This document shows positions 51,720 to 63,118 of a stretch of DNA of 64,000 nucleotides, piece by piece. The translations under genes and the position numbers were made by a program. Every line of letters starts with the position of its first letter. Positions within the stretch are counted from its first letter, which is position 1. Under the pieces are notes generated by a model. The model saw only the letters and a program-made list of their open reading frames with translations, had not been told where the DNA came from and ran no database searches. Origin of the DNA: Burkholderiales bacterium C2 (GTDB lineage: Bacteria; Pseudomonadota; Gammaproteobacteria; Burkholderiales; Burkholderiaceae_C). Location: assembly GCA_005503085.1 (NCBI GenBank), contig SCOI01000028.1:1-64000 (forward strand). The letters are read 5' to 3'.

Positions 51720-51735
51720 TAAAAGCCGGCTTTTT
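51720..51735 (+). terminator. Possible terminator after the LysR gene
   Basis: AAAAG and CTTTT flank CCGG and the element ends in a run of five T residues (51721-51735), eight bases after the LysR stop. The stem is short, so termination efficiency is doubtful. It lies before the chemoreceptor promoter region. Confidence 0.35.
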
Positions 51736-51810
51736 CCACGGCTGCCCCGGGCGGCGATCCACTACGCTGGACCGCTTGTCAGCACGCCACCCCGTTTCGG
51801 AGAAGCCTTC

Positions 51811-53574
51811 ATGCAAGACATGACCCCATCGCCAGCGAGTTCGCTGGGTCGCCACAGCGTGGCTTTTCGCCTCTGGGCCTCGGTGATCGCGGTCATCGTC
51901 GCGCTGATCGCGGTGATCACTTTCGCGGCGGTACGCAGCGGCAAGGTGCAGGAGCAGACCACCGCCGTGGCCGCCGCGATGGACGCCAAGGTCGACGCCG
52001 CCAGACGCTGGGCCGGCCTGACCACCACCAATGTCGTGCGGGTGCAGGCCACGGCCGCCAGCACCGACCCGGCCGTCGATGCCTTGTTCAAGGAGGTGAT
52101 TCCCGCCACCATCGGCGAGATCAGCAAGGTCCAGAAAGCCATCGAGGCGATGGAGCTGAGCGACAAGGACAAGGCCTTGATGGACAAGGTCGCGGCCGAG
52201 CGCAAGACCGTGCTGGACTCGCTGGCCAAGATCCGCAGCATCAAGGCCACCGATCCGGCCGCCGCCGCCCAGGAGCTGAGCGCGCGCTTCAATCCGGCGG
52301 TCGATGTGTATCTGAAGTCACTCAACGAGTTCGCCGAGGAGCAGGTCCGCGCCAAGGCCGAGATCCTGGCGGAGCTGGCCGAGCAGCGCAAGAGCACGGT
52401 GCGCATCGCCGGCGTGCTGATCGCGCTGGTCGTGATCGGCCTGATAGCTGGCGCGGTCTGGCTGGTGCGCTCGATCCAGCAGCCGCTGGCCCAGGCCATG
52501 CAGGCGGCCGACCAGATCGCCGGCGGCGACCTGACGACCTCGGTGCATGTGAGCCGGCGCGACGAGTTCGGTCTGCTGCTCGGCTCGATGGAGCGCATGG
52601 TGGCCCAGCTGCGCAGCGTGGTCGGCGAGGTGCGCCAGGGCATCGAGTCGGTGTCCACCGCCTCCAGCGAGATCGCCACCGGCAACCATGACCTGAGCGC
52701 CCGCACCGAGCAGACCGCCTCCAGCCTGCAAGAGACCGCCAGCTCGATGGAAGAGCTGACGGCCACCGTCGGCCACTCGGCCGACACCGCCCGCCAGGCC
52801 AACCAGCTGGCCGGCTCGGCCGCCGAGGCTGCGGTGCGCGGCGGCCAGGTGGTCGAGCAGGTGGTCAGCAATATGGCCCAGATCACCGAGAGCTCGCGCA
52901 AGATCGGCGACATCATCGGCACCATCGACGGCATCGCCTTCCAGACCAATATCCTGGCGCTGAATGCGGCGGTGGAAGCCGCGCGCGCCGGCGAGCAGGG
53001 CCGGGGCTTCGCGGTGGTGGCCGCCGAGGTGCGCTCGCTGGCCCAGCGCTCGGCCGAGGCCGCCAAGGAGATCAAGACCCTGATCGGCGCCTCGGTGGAG
53101 CGGGTCGAATCGGGCGCGCAGCTGGTCGAGCAGACCGGCACCGCGATGCAGGACATCGTCACCAGCGTCAAGCGCGTGACCGACCTGATCGGCGAGATCG
53201 CCTCGGCCGCCACCGAGCAGCGCGACGGCATCGCGCAGGTCAATGTGGCCGTCACCAACCTCGATCACATGACGCAGCAGAACGCCGCGCTGGTGGAAGA
53301 GTCCGCCGCCGCCGCGCAGTCGCTGCGCGAGCAGTCGGCACGGCTGGCCGAGGTGGTGTCGGTCTTCAAGGTCGATCAGCAGTTCCAGGCCAGGGCCGCC
53401 ATCACGGCGCCGTCGCCGAAGCCGATCACCAAGAGCGCGCCGCGTCCCGCGCCGGTGGCGGCGAGGAAGCCGGCACCGCCGAAGCCGGTCGCCCGTCCTG
53501 CGCCGGCTCCCGCGCCGGCTCCCGCGCCCAAGGCCAGCCCGGCGCCGACCACCGACGAGTGGGAATCGTTCTGA
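51811..53574 (+). CDS. Methyl-accepting chemotaxis protein (4HB sensor)
   Basis: A 587-residue chemoreceptor. Transmembrane helix 1 lies at ~25-45, a ~145-residue four-helix-bundle periplasmic sensor follows, then transmembrane helix 2 (~193-215), a HAMP domain and the signalling domain. The domain has the conserved tip [35 protein letters not shown]. The C-terminus is proline/alanine rich and ends DEWESF, a pentapeptide of the kind that docks CheR/CheB. The ATG at 51811 has GGAGAAG eight bases upstream. The ligand is unknown. Confidence 0.95.
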   Translation: MQDMTPSPASSLGRHSVAFRLWASVIAVIVALIAVITFAAVRSGKVQEQTTAVAAAMDAKVDAARRWAGLTTTNVVRVQATAASTDPAVDALFKEVIPATIGEISKVQKAIEAMELSDKDKALMDKVAAERKTVLDSLAKIRSIKATDPAAAAQELSARFNPAVDVYLKSLNEFAEEQVRAKAEILAELAEQRKSTVRIAGVLIALVVIGLIAGAVWLVRSIQQPLAQAMQAADQIAGGDLTTSVHVSRRDEFGLLLGSMERMVAQLRSVVGEVRQGIESVSTASSEIATGNHDLSARTEQTASSLQETASSMEELTATVGHSADTARQANQLAGSAAEAAVRGGQVVEQVVSNMAQITESSRKIGDIIGTIDGIAFQTNILALNAAVEAARAGEQGRGFAVVAAEVRSLAQRSAEAAKEIKTLIGASVERVESGAQLVEQTGTAMQDIVTSVKRVTDLIGEIASAATEQRDGIAQVNVAVTNLDHMTQQNAALVEESAAAAQSLREQSARLAEVVSVFKVDQQFQARAAITAPSPKPITKSAPRPAPVAARKPAPPKPVARPAPAPAPAPAPKASPAPTTDEWESF

Positions 53575-53614
53575 GCCCTCGCGCCGGCAGGCGCTCGGGC
53601 CTTCGGCAGGCGTC

Positions 53615-53636
53615 GGACAAGCCGCAGGGCTTGTCC
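53615..53636. terminator. Hairpin between convergent MCP and dkgB
   Basis: GGACAAGCC (53615-53623) and GGCTTGTCC (53628-53636) are perfect nine-base complements around GCAG, between two genes that converge. There is no T-run on either strand; it probably acts as a two-way stop or barrier. Confidence 0.5.
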
Positions 53637-53647
53637 TCGGTCCTGCC

Positions 53648-54457
53648 TCAGTCCCAAACTGGCGCCAGGCCCTCTGGATTGACCAGGCGCCCGCCGCGTT
53701 CCAGGCCCGCGATCTGCGCCATCTCGTCCGGGCTCAGCACCAGATCTTGCGCCAGCAGATTGCTGGCCAGGTTCTCGCGCTTCGTCGAAGACGGGATCAC
53801 CGCATGGCCCAGCTGCAAGGCCCAGGCCAGCACGACCTGGGCGGGCGTGGCCTGATGCGCCGCGGCGATGCGGATGATCAGCTCGTCCTTCAGCACCGCA
53901 CCATAGGCCAGGGTCATATAGGACGTGATCGGCACGCCCTGGCTGCGCGCGAACTCGACGAGTTTGCGGTTCTGCAAATAGGGATGCAGCTCGATCTGAT
54001 TGGTGGCGATGGGCTCGGCGCCGACCGCGGCGATCGCCTGCTTCATCAGATCCACCGTGAAGTTCGAGACGCCGATCTGGCGTGTCAGGCCTTGCGCCTT
54101 GGCTTCCATCAAGGCCGCCAAGGTCTCGGCCAGCGGCACGGCGCCGCCCGGCGAGGGCCAGTGGATCAGGGTCAGATCGAGGTAGTCGGTGCGCAGCTTG
54201 GCCAGGCTGTCCTTGAGGCTGGGGATCAGCCTGTCGCCGGCCAGTTGCTCGGTCCAGATCTTGGTCGTCAGGAAGAGTTGCTCGCGCGGCACACCGCTCT
54301 CGGCGATAGCCTGGCCGACCTCGGCCTCGTTGCCATAGATCTGGGCCGTGTCGATGGCCCGGTAGCCAAGTTCCAGCGCGGTGGTGACCGAGTCGATCAC
54401 GACCTGACCCTTCAGGCGGAAGGTGCCGAGGCCGAAGGAAGGAAGGGTTTTGTTCAT
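53648..54457 (-). CDS. dkgB: Aldo-keto reductase, DkgB-like
   Basis: A 269-residue NADPH-dependent aldo-keto reductase. The catalytic residues appear in order: D43-like in [14 protein letters not shown] (Asp, Tyr), Lys in TTKIWTEQL, and His in LTLIHWPSP. The cofactor segment [14 protein letters not shown] is present. Its length and motifs fit 2,5-diketo-D-gluconate reductase B; methylglyoxal and other aldehydes are also accepted by such enzymes. The start at 54457 has AAGGAA seven bases upstream; an earlier ATG (54475) lacks this. It follows the MFS gene by 19 bases. Confidence 0.9.
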   Translation of the reverse strand: MNKTLPSFGLGTFRLKGQVVIDSVTTALELGYRAIDTAQIYGNEAEVGQAIAESGVPREQLFLTTKIWTEQLAGDRLIPSLKDSLAKLRTDYLDLTLIHWPSPGGAVPLAETLAALMEAKAQGLTRQIGVSNFTVDLMKQAIAAVGAEPIATNQIELHPYLQNRKLVEFARSQGVPITSYMTLAYGAVLKDELIIRIAAAHQATPAQVVLAWALQLGHAVIPSSTKRENLASNLLAQDLVLSPDEMAQIAGLERGGRLVNPEGLAPVWD

Positions 54458-54476
54458 GGTTGTTCCTTGATTCATG

Positions 54477-55682
54477 TCAGTGGCCGACCGGCGCCGGTCC
54501 GCCGCGCGACGGGCTGGTAAAGCCGCTGCGCCTGTCCAGCGCGCCGCTCCAGGCCGTCAGGCCCAGCGCGCCCAGCACCACCAGGGCCCCGATCCAGGGC
54601 GTGTTCAGAACACCCCAGCGCGCAACGATCTCGCCGCCCAGCAGCGCGCCGCCGGCAATGCCCAGATTGAAGGCCGCGATATTCAGGCCCGAGGCCACAT
54701 CAATGGCGCGCGGCGCGTGGATCTCGGCCTGCTGCACCACATAGACCTGCAGCCCGGCCACATTGCCGAAGGCCACCGCGCCCCACAGCAGCACGGTCAG
54801 CACCACCAGCGGCTTGGATGCAGCGGTGAAGGCCAGCAGCAGCAAGACCGCGGCCAGCAGCGCGAAGATGATCTTCAGCGCGCCGATAGGCCCGCGCTGG
54901 TCCGCCAGCTTGCCACCCCAGAGATTGCCCACTGCGACCGACACCCCGTAGGCCAGCATCACCAGGCCGACCGCGCTGGCATCGAAGCCGGCGACGTCCT
55001 GCAGAATCGGCGCCAGATAGGTGAAGGCCACAAACGAGCCGCCATAGCCGACCGCCGTCATCGCATAGACCAGCAGCAGGCGCGGCTCGCGCAGCACGGC
55101 CATCTGCTGCAACAGCGAAGCCGGCTTGCTGTGCGCGATGTTCCTGGGTACGAAGAGCAGGCTGCCGACAAAGGCAATCAGGCCCAGCGCGGCGACCGCC
55201 AGAAAGGTTGCGCGCCAGCCGAAATGCTGGCCGATGAAGGTGCCCAGCGGCACGCCGGTCACCAGGGCCACGGTCAGGCCGGTGAACATGGTCGCGATCG
55301 CGCTGGCGGCCTTGTGCTTGGGCACCAGGCCGGTGGCGATGGTCGAGCCGATCGAGAAGAACACGCCGTGCGCCAGGCCGGTGACGATGCGGGCGGCGAT
55401 CAGGCTCTCATAGCCCGGTGCCTGCCAGGCCAGCAGATTGCCGGCGGTGAACAGCAGCATCAGACCCAGCAGCAAGGCCTTGCGCGGCACGCGGCCGGTC
55501 AGCGCGGTCAGCACCGGCGCGCCGATGGCGACGCCCATCGCATAGAGGCTGACCAAGAGGCCGGCCGAAGGCACGCTGACGCCGAGGTCGGCGGCCAGCG
55601 TCGGGATCAGGCCGACGATGACGAACTCGGTCGTCCCGATGGCAAAGGCGCTGAGGGTCAGCGCCCAGAGGGCAAGAGGCAT
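54477..55682 (-). CDS. MFS transporter (AraJ/DHA1 type)
   Basis: A 401-residue, 12-helix major facilitator. The N-terminus [36 protein letters not shown] and the second-loop motif [15 protein letters not shown] are typical of the AraJ/YdhP drug or sugar efflux group. The proton-translocation segment [20 protein letters not shown] follows. It is likely an exporter of small organics. The start at 55682 was chosen because the frame upstream is in the divergent promoter. It is divergent from a LysR gene and operonic with dkgB. Confidence 0.9.
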   Translation of the reverse strand: MPLALWALTLSAFAIGTTEFVIVGLIPTLAADLGVSVPSAGLLVSLYAMGVAIGAPVLTALTGRVPRKALLLGLMLLFTAGNLLAWQAPGYESLIAARIVTGLAHGVFFSIGSTIATGLVPKHKAASAIATMFTGLTVALVTGVPLGTFIGQHFGWRATFLAVAALGLIAFVGSLLFVPRNIAHSKPASLLQQMAVLREPRLLLVYAMTAVGYGGSFVAFTYLAPILQDVAGFDASAVGLVMLAYGVSVAVGNLWGGKLADQRGPIGALKIIFALLAAVLLLLAFTAASKPLVVLTVLLWGAVAFGNVAGLQVYVVQQAEIHAPRAIDVASGLNIAAFNLGIAGGALLGGEIVARWGVLNTPWIGALVVLGALGLTAWSGALDRRSGFTSPSRGGPAPVGH

Positions 55683-55767
55683 GATGAGGAACTCCGGGAT
55701 GCTTGAAAGAAAGTGGCCGCAGTGTGGCCGCGCCGCCTTTGCAGATAAACCCCAGATCCGGCGATAG

Positions 55768-55790
55768 ATTCTTGAATAAACTTCAAGAAT
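55768..55790 (+). promoter_or_regulatory. Palindrome overlapping the LysR start codon
   Basis: ATTCTTGAA (55768-55776) and TTCAAGAAT (55782-55790) form a perfect nine-base inverted repeat around TAAAC. The second arm contains the first two bases of the ATG at 55789. LysR regulators bind such imperfect or perfect dyads, so this is likely the operator for autoregulation and for the divergent MFS-dkgB operon. Confidence 0.6.
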
Positions 55791-56694
55791 GAAGACCACG
55801 CTCGATGAATTGCAGACCCTGGTCGCCGTGGTCGACGGCGGCTCGATCACCGCCGCCGCCGAGCGCCTGGGCCAGACCGTCTCGGCCGTCAGCCGCTCGC
55901 TGGCGCGGCTGGAGGAGAAGCTGGACACCAGCCTCTTGAGCCGCACGACGCGCCGGCTCGCGCTGACCGAGGAGGGCCAGGTCTTGCTGAGCCGGGCGCG
56001 CAAGATCCTCGACTCGGTCGAGGAAGCCGAGGACCAGCTGGCCCAGCGCCGCCAGAAGCCGGCCGGGCGGCTGCGTGTCAATGCGGCCTCGCCCTTCATG
56101 CTGCATGTGCTGGTGCCGCTGCTGGGTGACTTGCGTGCGCGCTATCCCGAGCTGGAGCTGGAGCTCAACAGCGATGAGCTGAACATCGACCTGCTGGAGC
56201 AGCGCACCGATGTGGCTTTCCGGATCGGCGCGCTGCGCGACTCCACGCTGCACGCGCGGCCGCTGGGCAGCAGCCGGCTGCGCGTGCTGGCCAGCCCGGC
56301 CTATCTGAAGGCGGTGGGGCGGCCCCGAACGGTGGCCGACCTGGCCGGCCTGAGCCTGCTGGGCTTTGCGCAACCGGAGAGCCTGAACGACTGGCCGCTG
56401 CGCCACCCGCAGGGCGATGCGCTGCGCATCACGCCCAGCCTGCAGGCCTCCAGCGGCGAGACCCTGCGCCAGCTGGCGCTGGCCGGCCAGGGCCTCGTCT
56501 GCCTGGCCGACTTCATGACCCAGGCCGATCGCGAGCGCGGCGATCTGGTCCAGGTGCTGATCAAGGACACGGTCGAGGTGCTGCAGCCGATCAACGCGGT
56601 CTACTACCGCAACACCCAGCTGGCGGCCCGCATCGCCTGCTTTCTCGACCATGTGGCCGAGCGCATCGCCGGCTGCGCCTGGGTGCTGCGCTAG
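55789..56694 (+). CDS. LysR-family regulator of MFS-dkgB
   Basis: A 301-residue LysR-type regulator of the group that controls divergent efflux/oxidoreductase genes. The HTH is MKTTLDELQTLVAVVDGGSITAAAERLGQTVSAVSRSLARLEEKL, followed by an effector domain with LNSDELNIDLLEQRTDVAFRIG. It is divergent from the MFS gene with 106 bases between. A strong palindrome overlaps its start codon. The inducer is unknown, perhaps a reactive aldehyde or quinone. Confidence 0.9.
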   Translation: MKTTLDELQTLVAVVDGGSITAAAERLGQTVSAVSRSLARLEEKLDTSLLSRTTRRLALTEEGQVLLSRARKILDSVEEAEDQLAQRRQKPAGRLRVNAASPFMLHVLVPLLGDLRARYPELELELNSDELNIDLLEQRTDVAFRIGALRDSTLHARPLGSSRLRVLASPAYLKAVGRPRTVADLAGLSLLGFAQPESLNDWPLRHPQGDALRITPSLQASSGETLRQLALAGQGLVCLADFMTQADRERGDLVQVLIKDTVEVLQPINAVYYRNTQLAARIACFLDHVAERIAGCAWVLR

Positions 56695-56709
56695 CCGGCG
56701 GCGCGCGGC

Positions 56710-57165
56710 TCAGGCCTGCGGCGGCGACATCAGGCGGCGTTCGCCGAGCAGCGCCGCCAGCAGCACCCCGGCCGTCATCGCCAGGCCGCTCAGCAGCCCC
56801 CATAGCAAGGGCATCAGGATGACCTGCAGCCATTCGCCGGAGGGCAGGTCCGGCTCCGGCGGATCGCCGGCCAGGATCGCGGCGCCGCACAGCAGCCAGA
56901 TCAGCCAGGCCAGGCCCACGCCATAGAGGCAGCAGGCCGTGCTGCGGCGCCGGCTGCGCCGGTGCGAGCGCAGCGTCAGATAGCTCCAGCCCAGCGCCAG
57001 CAGGAACAGCAGCAAGGCAAAGACGGCCGCCTCGGCCAGCAGGTCTGGCAGGCTGCCACGACCGATGGGCCTGGGGCCGCGCGTCAGCAGCACGCTCAGC
57101 AGCCCGCCGACGCTGCACAGGGCCAGTCCCGAGATGAAAGCACCGAGAGTCCGCAAAGACTGCAT
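56710..57165 (-). CDS. Four-helix membrane protein (paralogue 1)
   Basis: A 151-residue integral membrane protein with four hydrophobic segments (TLGAFISGLALCSVGGLLSVLL, FALLLFLLALGWSYLTL, LYGVGLAWLIWLLCGAAIL, and LLWGLLSGLAMTAGVLLAALL). It has the same topology and shared short motifs (LGWSYLTLR / LSWSYVTLR, GLAWLIWLLCG / GLAWLAWLMYG, PLLWGLLSGLA / PPLWGLLNGLA) as the next gene. Function and family are unknown to me. The start at 57165 (MQSLRTL) matches the paralogue start; the upstream frame is GC-rich noise. Confidence 0.65.
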   Translation of the reverse strand: MQSLRTLGAFISGLALCSVGGLLSVLLTRGPRPIGRGSLPDLLAEAAVFALLLFLLALGWSYLTLRSHRRSRRRSTACCLYGVGLAWLIWLLCGAAILAGDPPEPDLPSGEWLQVILMPLLWGLLSGLAMTAGVLLAALLGERRLMSPPQA

Positions 57166-57312
57166 AGTGTCGAAGCCCCCCTGCTCAGCGTGAGCCCGTC
57201 TGATAGCAAGAAGCCGGCCATCGAGCCGCCCCGGGGCAGCGAGGGTCGACCGGAGGAAAAACCGCACCAGGGCCGCGAGCCCGCGACACAGATCGGTGCA
57301 CCGGCGCCCCGC

Positions 57313-57798
57313 TCAGCGGCGCCGCGTCAGGCCTTGCAGCAGGACATGGCGCCGCGCCAGCGCGCCCGCCACCAGCACCCCGACCAGCACCGCCAGCCCG
57401 TTGAGCAGACCCCATAGCGGCGGCACCTGTGGCGACAGCAGCAAGGTGCTCAGCGGCATCGCGACCAGAGAGGTGGCGTCGGCCGCGCACACCACGCCGT
57501 ACATCAACCAGGCCAGCCAGGCCAGGCCCAGGCCGCCCAGACACCAGGCGGTGGCGGGCCATCGGCCGCGCCGGTAGGGCCGCAGCGTCACATAGCTCCA
57601 GCTCAGCGCCAGCGCAAAGATGGGCAGGGCATAGACGGCGGCCTCGGCCAGCAGCTGCGGCAGGCTTTCCGAATGCCCCCACAGCGCGGTCAGCCCCAGC
57701 GGCAGACGCAGACCGGCCAGCGAGCCGCCCAGCATCACCGCGGTGCTGTAGAGGGCCAGCCCGGAGGCGAAGGCAGCGATGCGCCGCGAGTGTTTCAT
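57313..57798 (-). CDS. Four-helix membrane protein (paralogue 2)
   Basis: A 161-residue homologue of the previous gene, upstream of it on the same strand by 147 bases. It has four hydrophobic segments (IAAFASGLALYSTAVMLGGSL, YALPIFALALSWSYVTL, LGLAWLAWLMYGVV, and PPLWGLLNGLAVLVGVLVAG). The start at 57798 gives MKHSRRIAAFAS, equivalent to the MQSLRTLGAFIS of its neighbour. The pair is a recent-looking tandem duplication. No function is known to me. Confidence 0.65.
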   Translation of the reverse strand: MKHSRRIAAFASGLALYSTAVMLGGSLAGLRLPLGLTALWGHSESLPQLLAEAAVYALPIFALALSWSYVTLRPYRRGRWPATAWCLGGLGLAWLAWLMYGVVCAADATSLVAMPLSTLLLSPQVPPLWGLLNGLAVLVGVLVAGALARRHVLLQGLTRRR

Positions 57799-57889
57799 GA
57801 GGCCCGACAAACTAGGGATGGACGTTGCCCAATTCTGATGGACAGCACCGCGGCGAAGCGGGCCCACCCCCCCATCTCAAGGGCCGGTC

Positions 57890-58438
57890 TTACCCCTGCG
57901 GCGCACCCAAACCGTCCAGCAGTCGCTGGAAGGCCAGCCACAGCGGCGGCTGCTCCCGGGCCTCCAGCTGCTCCAGGGCCAGGGCGGCCGCCTCCAGGGT
58001 CGAGAGCTGATGCGCGCGCTGGGCCTTGCGGACCGCGTAGCGCGAGGCCGGCGGCTGCTCCCAGCTCAGCCGCGGCAGGGTCTGCAGCAGCGGATTCAGC
58101 GCCAGCATCTTGCGGCTCTTGCGCCAGGTGCCGTCCAGCACGATCAGCCGGCTCGGCGCGGCCGGCAGCGGCGGCCCGGGCCGCGCCGGATCTTCCGGAT
58201 AGAGCAGCACCGCGCCGTCCAGCAGCGGCGCCAGCTCGGCCGGCTCGAAGACCTCGCCGACCAGCAGCCGGCTGCGTGCCAGGCACAGATGCAGCAGCCG
58301 GGCCGTGCCCTTGGCCTGGCGCTCCTCCAGCGGGTGCTGCAGGATCAGCAGCTCCAGCGCGTTGTCCACCGGCACGGCCAGCGCGCAGATGCAATGGCTT
58401 TGCGGGCGCAGGCAGCGCGTGCAGCGGGCACGGGTCAT
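57890..58438 (-). CDS. DTW-domain tRNA-uridine aminocarboxypropyltransferase
   Basis: A 182-residue DTW-domain protein. The family transfers the aminocarboxypropyl group of SAM to a tRNA uridine to make acp3U (TapT/YfiP type). The signature DGTWRKSRKM follows a SPOUT-like core, and C6, C9, C16 and C18 (CTRC, CIC) form the N-terminal zinc-like cluster. HPLEERQAKGTARLL is also present. The start at 58438 begins 15 bases after the stop of the hybrid kinase, so they are in one operon. The earlier frame start overlaps the kinase gene and is rejected. Confidence 0.85.
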   Translation of the reverse strand: MTRARCTRCLRPQSHCICALAVPVDNALELLILQHPLEERQAKGTARLLHLCLARSRLLVGEVFEPAELAPLLDGAVLLYPEDPARPGPPLPAAPSRLIVLDGTWRKSRKMLALNPLLQTLPRLSWEQPPASRYAVRKAQRAHQLSTLEAAALALEQLEAREQPPLWLAFQRLLDGLGAPQG

Positions 58439-58452
58439 GGTCGCCGTGGCGC

Positions 58453-61224
<2,772 letters not shown>

Positions 61225-61282
61225 ACGGGGCAGGTCTGGGTTCTATGCTGGTTTGCCGGGCAGTATCGGGGACGGGGCTTGC

Positions 61283-62521
61283 CTAGGGCAACAAGGGCTT
61301 GTCATCCAAAAGCGCCTCTATCCTGGCCATCATCGCGCGGTAGGCCGGCGCCTCGGGGCCGCCGTACTGCTGCCTGAACTCGGCGGCGCTGAGGAACTCG
61401 GGCAGATCGGAAACATCGGGCAGCAGCTCGGCCTCGCTGAGGCCGGCGGCCAGACGCTGCTGCAGGGCCTGCGGGCGCTGCACGGCCAGCAGCCCCAGCC
61501 GGCTGCCGGCGCGGTCCGCGGCGATGTCGTTGAAGCTGAAGCCGCTGCCGCCGCGGACATCGGCCTGCTCCTTGTAGATGCCCACGGCATCGGCCAGCGG
61601 CCCGCCGCCCTCGGCCGCCAGCACCGCCGAGATCAGCAGATGCAGCGGGAAATCGGGCCGGCCATAGAGCTGCACCTCCAGCGGCCGAGGCTGGGGCCAG
61701 CCGCGCGCGGCCGGCACCAGCCGGCCCAGGCCCTGGCCGCTGGCATAGGCGGCCAGGCTCAGCAGCGCGGCGCGGTTCTCGGCCGCCGCGTCCTGGCCGG
61801 CGGCCGTGCGCTCGGTGGCCAGCTGGAACAGCGGCGTCAGCAGCGCGACCACCGACACCGGGCTCGGCTGCTTGGCGGCCAGCTGCACCAGCCGGTCCGA
61901 ATAGGCGCGCAGCCGCGCCTGATCGGCGGCCGGCAGCAGCGAGTCCAGCATGCGGCGGTAGCTGTCGGCATGCCATTCATAGGCCAGCTGCACCCGGCCG
62001 TGCTCCAGCGCCACATGCTTGATCATCTGGCGCAGCAGCCGCGCTTCCTCGAAGGCCGCGACGCGCGCCAGTGCCCGCTCGCGCAGCAGCGCGGTCAGCC
62101 AGTCGGGCAGCGGCAGCCGGCCCAGGCGCAGGTCCACGATGCGCGGCAGGCCGCCGTTCTGCACCAGGCGCGCGCTGGCATTGAGCCAGAAGGGCCCGCC
62201 CAGCGCCAGGCTGGCGCGGGCCAGCGCATGGCCGTCCTGCAGGCTCAGCCGGGCCGCCAGCTGCGGGTGGCGGCTGGACAGATAGTTCAGCAGCAGGGCC
62301 AGCTCGGCCTCCGACACCTGGACCGAGCGCAGCTCGCCCGGCGGCCCCAGGCGCGGGTCGTTGCGGCGCAGGAAGTTGCGCGCCTTGGCCACATCGGCGG
62401 CCGAGATCGCCGGCGGCTGGGGCACGGCCGGCGCGGTCTGCAGGGCCAGCGCCACGGCCAGCAAGGCCGTCAGCAACAGCGCGGACAAGAGGTAGAGGGA
62501 ACGGCGGAAAAGCAATGTCAT
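61283..62521 (-). CDS. Membrane-anchored conserved protein of unknown function
   Basis: A 412-residue protein with one N-terminal hydrophobic helix (LYLLSALLLTALLAVALALQ) and a long extracytoplasmic part. The body is helical and repetitive (RNFLRRNDPRLGPPGELRSV, LLNYLSSRHPQLAARLSL, LLRERALARVAAFEEARLL, then NRAALLSLAAYASGQGLG). FNDIAADRAG near the C-terminus is its most conserved-looking motif; it recalls a short motif in metallopeptidase-like proteins but lacks a HExxH. I cannot name a family. It is divergent from the copper chaperone gene and lies 58 bases upstream of the hybrid kinase gene. Confidence 0.65.
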   Translation of the reverse strand: MTLLFRRSLYLLSALLLTALLAVALALQTAPAVPQPPAISAADVAKARNFLRRNDPRLGPPGELRSVQVSEAELALLLNYLSSRHPQLAARLSLQDGHALARASLALGGPFWLNASARLVQNGGLPRIVDLRLGRLPLPDWLTALLRERALARVAAFEEARLLRQMIKHVALEHGRVQLAYEWHADSYRRMLDSLLPAADQARLRAYSDRLVQLAAKQPSPVSVVALLTPLFQLATERTAAGQDAAAENRAALLSLAAYASGQGLGRLVPAARGWPQPRPLEVQLYGRPDFPLHLLISAVLAAEGGGPLADAVGIYKEQADVRGGSGFSFNDIAADRAGSRLGLLAVQRPQALQQRLAAGLSEAELLPDVSDLPEFLSAAEFRQQYGGPEAPAYRAMMARIEALLDDKPLLP

Positions 62522-62625
62522 TGCCGCGCAGTCTGCCAGCTTTGCGCGTCGGGCCCGGCCTCCGGACGAACACTAGAATGCCCCGGCACGCCGCCTGCCT
62601 TCTCGCCAACCCGGAATCTCCTGCC

Positions 62626-63105
62626 ATGCGTTTGATCACTACCTCGCTGATTGCCCTCGGTCTGGGCGCCGCTCTGATGGCCTCGGCCTCGGCCCAGGTC
62701 ACCGTCAAGGACGCCTGGGTGCGCGCCACCGTGCCGCAGCAAAAAGCCACCGGCGCCTTCATGCAGCTGAGCGCCGCCAAGGACAGCCGTCTGGTTTCGG
62801 TCAGCTCCAGCGCCGTGCCCATCGTCGAGCTGCATGAGATGGCGATGGACAACCATGTGATGAAGATGCGCCAGATCCCGGCGCTGGAGCTGCCGGCCGG
62901 CAAGAGCGTCGAGCTCAAGCCCGGCGGCTATCACCTGATGCTGATGGACCTGAAGCAGCAAGTGAAGGTCGGCGACACGCTGCCGCTGACCCTGGTGTTC
63001 GAGGACAAGGCCGGCAAGCGCGAGACCGTCGAGGTCAAGGCCGCGGTGCGCGCGCTGGGCGCGGCGGCTGCCAAGCACGACGGCCATAGCGAGCACAAGC
63101 ACTGA
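62626..63105 (+). CDS. Periplasmic copper chaperone PCu(A)C
   Basis: A 159-residue exported copper chaperone. The signal peptide is MRLITTSLIALGLGAALMASASA. The copper site is perfect: H70, ten residues, M81, 21 residues, H103, one residue, M105 (motif H-x10-M-x21-H-x-M). The tail ends in a histidine-rich stretch (AAAKHDGHSEHKH) that could bind more metal. PCu(A)C delivers Cu(I) to the CuA centre of cytochrome oxidase, usually with ScoI. The ATG at 62626 gives the signal peptide; the upstream frame does not. It is convergent with a TonB receptor. Confidence 0.93.
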   Translation: MRLITTSLIALGLGAALMASASAQVTVKDAWVRATVPQQKATGAFMQLSAAKDSRLVSVSSSAVPIVELHEMAMDNHVMKMRQIPALELPAGKSVELKPGGYHLMLMDLKQQVKVGDTLPLTLVFEDKAGKRETVEVKAAVRALGAAAAKHDGHSEHKH

Positions 63106-63118
63106 GCGCCGGTCTTCT

